NCBI GenBank assembly: GCA_038526735.1
Contig: JBCBGM010000002.1
Coordinates: 58,362-122,361, forward strand
Reading direction: 5' to 3'
Origin: Rubricella sp038526735
GTDB lineage: Bacteria > Pseudomonadota > Alphaproteobacteria > Rhodobacterales > Rhodobacteraceae
Length of the DNA stretch: 64,000 nt
A program made the position numbers and the translations under genes. Below the pieces are notes generated by a model that ran no database searches, had not been told where the DNA came from, and was given only the letters and a program-made list of their open reading frames with translations. Of the stretch, positions 62,303 to 64,000 are shown in pieces (position 1 is the stretch's first letter; each line of letters begins with the position of its first letter).

Positions 62303-63417
62303 TACGCTGTGAATGCATCTGCAACGCTCCCGGAGAGATACACCGGCACGCCACCCGCAAACGTGCCCTCTACACGACCTGTAGCTGGGTTGAGCAGCAC
62401 GATATCCGCGCGCTTGCCGTCCTCTAACGTGCCGCGATCAGGCAAACCCAACAGGTCCGCCGGGCCAGCCGAAACCAGACGCCAAGCCTCCTGAAACGCA
62501 CAAACGCCCCGCTCCACCAGCGCAAGCGCCCCCTGCACCAAAGACGGGTAGTGATAATCCGACGCAAGCGCATCACAGCGCCCGGCGGCGATCACGTCTT
62601 GCGTACTGACGTTGCCCTTATGCGAGCCACCCCGCACGAGGTTTGGCGCGCCCATCACCACCTGACCGTGGGCGGCCTCCAGTGTCTCTGGAAACTCCGA
62701 AATACCGATCCCCAGCGCCGCCCAATCCGCCCGCATCGCGGCATCGGCATCGTCGTGCGAGCCGAGCCGCACGCCCATGGCGAAGAGGTCAGCTGCGAGC
62801 GCCCCTACTGCCGCCGGAACCTTCGACGCATTCTGATGCAATTCTTGCAGCAGTTCCGCATGCACCTCCGGCGACCGCCCCGCCTTCAACGCTTGCCCGG
62901 TGAGGCGCGGAGGGCGCTTCCCGGCCGCCAGCTCGCGATGCGGGAGGTGATCGTTGAACACCACATAGTCGATAGAGGCGCTCTCAATCAACGCACGAAC
63001 CTCAGCGAAATCATCGACCAAATGCGTCTCGACCCGCAGCTGCAGGCGCAGATCAAGCGGCGTTTCGAAGTCCTTCAGCGCAAGGGCCAGCTCCTTGGCA
63101 AACTCCCGCCCGCGCATCCCCCCTTCCCACGACCAGAACTGTGCGAGATAGGCGGTGGTGATCCCATGCGCCGCCAGTTCCACCTCAACCGCCGCGAGGC
63201 CTTTAGATTTGTCCTGAACAGCCCCCCGACGCGGCGCGAGGTGGCGCTCAAACCCGTCGCCATGCGCATCAACGATGCCCGGCAGAACCCAAATACCGGG
63301 CAGCGAGAGACTGCGACCACCCGCGCGCCGGATGCCTTGCGTGCCAAAGGAAATTGGCGCGTCTGACCAGCCCTCAGGGCGCAACACCTGCGCGTCTGTG
63401 ATCGTCAATCCGTCCAT
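62302..63417 (-). CDS. phnM: Alpha-D-ribose 1-methylphosphonate 5-triphosphate diphosphatase (PhnM)
   Basis: A 371-residue amidohydrolase-fold enzyme of the C-P lyase pathway. Metal-site motifs are LPGIVDAHGDGFERHLAPR, RVETHL, FNDHLP, SHDDA and ASDYHYPSLVQGAL; the ending LLNPATGRVEGTFAGGVPVYL is typical. ATG 63417 gives the usual short N-terminus; an ATG at 63444 is possible. No other phn genes lie in the window. It lies just downstream of the broken transporter gene. Confidence 0.9.
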   Translation of the reverse strand: MDGLTITDAQVLRPEGWSDAPISFGTQGIRRAGGRSLSLPGIWVLPGIVDAHGDGFERHLAPRRGAVQDKSKGLAAVEVELAAHGITTAYLAQFWSWEGGMRGREFAKELALALKDFETPLDLRLQLRVETHLVDDFAEVRALIESASIDYVVFNDHLPHRELAAGKRPPRLTGQALKAGRSPEVHAELLQELHQNASKVPAAVGALAADLFAMGVRLGSHDDADAAMRADWAALGIGISEFPETLEAAHGQVVMGAPNLVRGGSHKGNVSTQDVIAAGRCDALASDYHYPSLVQGALALVERGVCAFQEAWRLVSAGPADLLGLPDRGTLEDGKRADIVLLNPATGRVEGTFAGGVPVYLSGSVADAFTA

Positions 63418-63448
63418 GGCTGCGCTCTGCGCCGCCCACCGCATCAAG

Positions 63449-63662
63449 TCAACGGCGAAGCGACAGCGCCACGCCCCCCAGCACCAAGACGCTCGCGAGC
63501 ATGAACTGGAGGGTCAGCGCCTCACCGAGCAAAGCCACCCCACCGACCGCTGCGATCACCGGAACGGTCAGCTGCGCCGCCGCCGCACGGCTCGCGCCCA
63601 AAGCGGGCAAAACCGCATACCAGAGCGCATAGCCCAAACCCGAAGTGACAGCCCCCGACGCG
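63449..63662 (-). pseudogene. C-terminal fragment of an EamA-family transporter
   Basis: This encodes about 70 C-terminal residues of an EamA transporter (ASGAVTSGLGYALWYAVLP, QLTVPVIAAVGGVALLGE, VLGGVALSLRR). Upstream of about 63662 the frame stays open to an ATG at 63709, but that part is antisense to the N-terminal half on the other strand and has no family character. The fragment alone would have two to three helices and cannot transport. Confidence 0.7.
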
Positions 63663-64000
63663 ACGGCCAACTCTATCCTCAACCGTCTTGCATTGGCCGA
63701 AGAGGCCATCGGGGCGGGGGAGTTTGCGATGGTGCGTGCGATCTCTGCCGCGGTGTTACTGACGCTGCTCTTAGCCGTGAGAGATCGCGCCCTTCCGCGC
63801 CCGCGCTTGAGCCTCGTTGGGGCGGCGTCTCTCTGCGTTTATCTGGTCGGCTTTTCGTTTGCCTATGTCAGCCTCGACGCAGGGCTGGGCGCGTTGGTTT
63901 TGTTTGGCGTGGTGCAGCTCGTCATGTTTGCAGGGGCGCTTCTCGCCAAAGAGACCGTCCCCCCACTGCGCTACGCCGGTGCGGCGATTGCGTTTGTCGG
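63645..64000 (+). pseudogene. N-terminal half of an EamA-family transporter in opposite orientation (runs off the window)
   Basis: The plus-strand frame reads ANSILNRLALAEEAIGAGEF at its start, then FSFAYVSLDAGLGALVLFG and LAKETVPPLRYAGAAIAFVG at the window edge, the first half of the same EamA subtype as the fragment on the other strand. The usual first residues and start codon are missing; a GTG at 63645 is in frame and a TAG lies at 63630. Family sequence begins at about 63663, exactly where the minus-strand fragment ends. This points to an inversion breakpoint or an assembly join. Confidence 0.65.

Noticed and set aside
1..64000. CRISPR arrays, insertion sequences, prophage genes, rRNA
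   Set aside because: No regularly spaced short repeats, transposase, phage structural genes or rRNA sequence were seen. xerC is the chromosomal form next to DUF484, not an integrase of an island.

Overview
The window reads as a chromosomal segment of an alphaproteobacterium of the Rhodobacteraceae (roseobacter group). This rests on gene content and order rather than on a database search: fabA-fabB-fabI divergent from an Irr-type Fur regulator, mreBCD-mrdA-rodA in one run, xerC-DUF484-transaldolase divergent from priA, sfsA-map-radC divergent from a CinA/MoaB-like gene, an FeS-type cryptochrome/photolyase, a DUF1127 small protein, and uniformly high G+C with tight gene packing. Nearly all of it is core chromosome. 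I see no prophage, insertion sequence, CRISPR array or rRNA operon.

Layout. 1-3.2 kb: the end of dapB, then a medium-chain reductase divergent from two overlapping SDR genes. 3.2-7.7 kb: exported proteins, including a 698-residue anchored disordered protein and a periplasmic binding protein fused to an OmpA domain. 7.7-10.9 kb: radC, map, sfsA and the CinA-like gene. 11.1-16.1 kb: tRNA-Leu(UAA), a PAS-containing chemoreceptor, gltX and a MipA/OmpV porin-like protein. 16.2-21.3 kb: an acetyltransferase overlapping nadE, an 18-repeat MORN protein, an AT-rich EF-hand-like exported protein and an ABM-family monooxygenase. 21.5-31.3 kb: ileS, an acidic exported protein, a membrane-anchored LuxR-type protein, xerC-DUF484-transaldolase, priA and a VCBS-like protein.

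31.3-38.1 kb is the rod-shape operon (mreB, mreC, mreD, mrdA, rodA), with a GhrA-like reductase and a DUF3253 gene coupled to its end. 38.3-40.1 kb is leuA, preceded by a leucine-rich leader peptide and alternative hairpins that look like an attenuator. 40.1-44.6 kb: an FeS photolyase with a coupled SDR, a PreA-like flavoprotein without its ferredoxin domain, and a TetR gene facing a small membrane protein across a 33-bp near-perfect palindrome. 44.7-47.2 kb: alkaline phosphatase with a Pho-box-like site, and a HEPN-like protein. 47.2-53.4 kb: the unsaturated fatty acid operon, irr, a universal stress protein, trpS and a DUF1127 protein. 53.4-59.5 kb: two related glycosyltransferases, a sulfotransferase-like protein, an EamA transporter and a lipase-like protein. 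59.5-64 kb: argD-GNAT-argF, phnM, and an EamA gene whose two halves lie on opposite strands.

The observations most worth checking are the leuA leader, the split EamA gene at about 63.66 kb, a roughly 30-bp element present twice directly after stop codons (photolyase and argF), the palindromic TetR operator, the binding-protein/OmpA fusion beside its disordered partner, the AT-rich EF-hand-like gene after the MORN gene, and the tandem glycosyltransferase-like protein. Gene families were assigned by motif recognition only. Start codons were chosen by ribosome-binding site and family N-terminus, and alternatives are stated where they matter.
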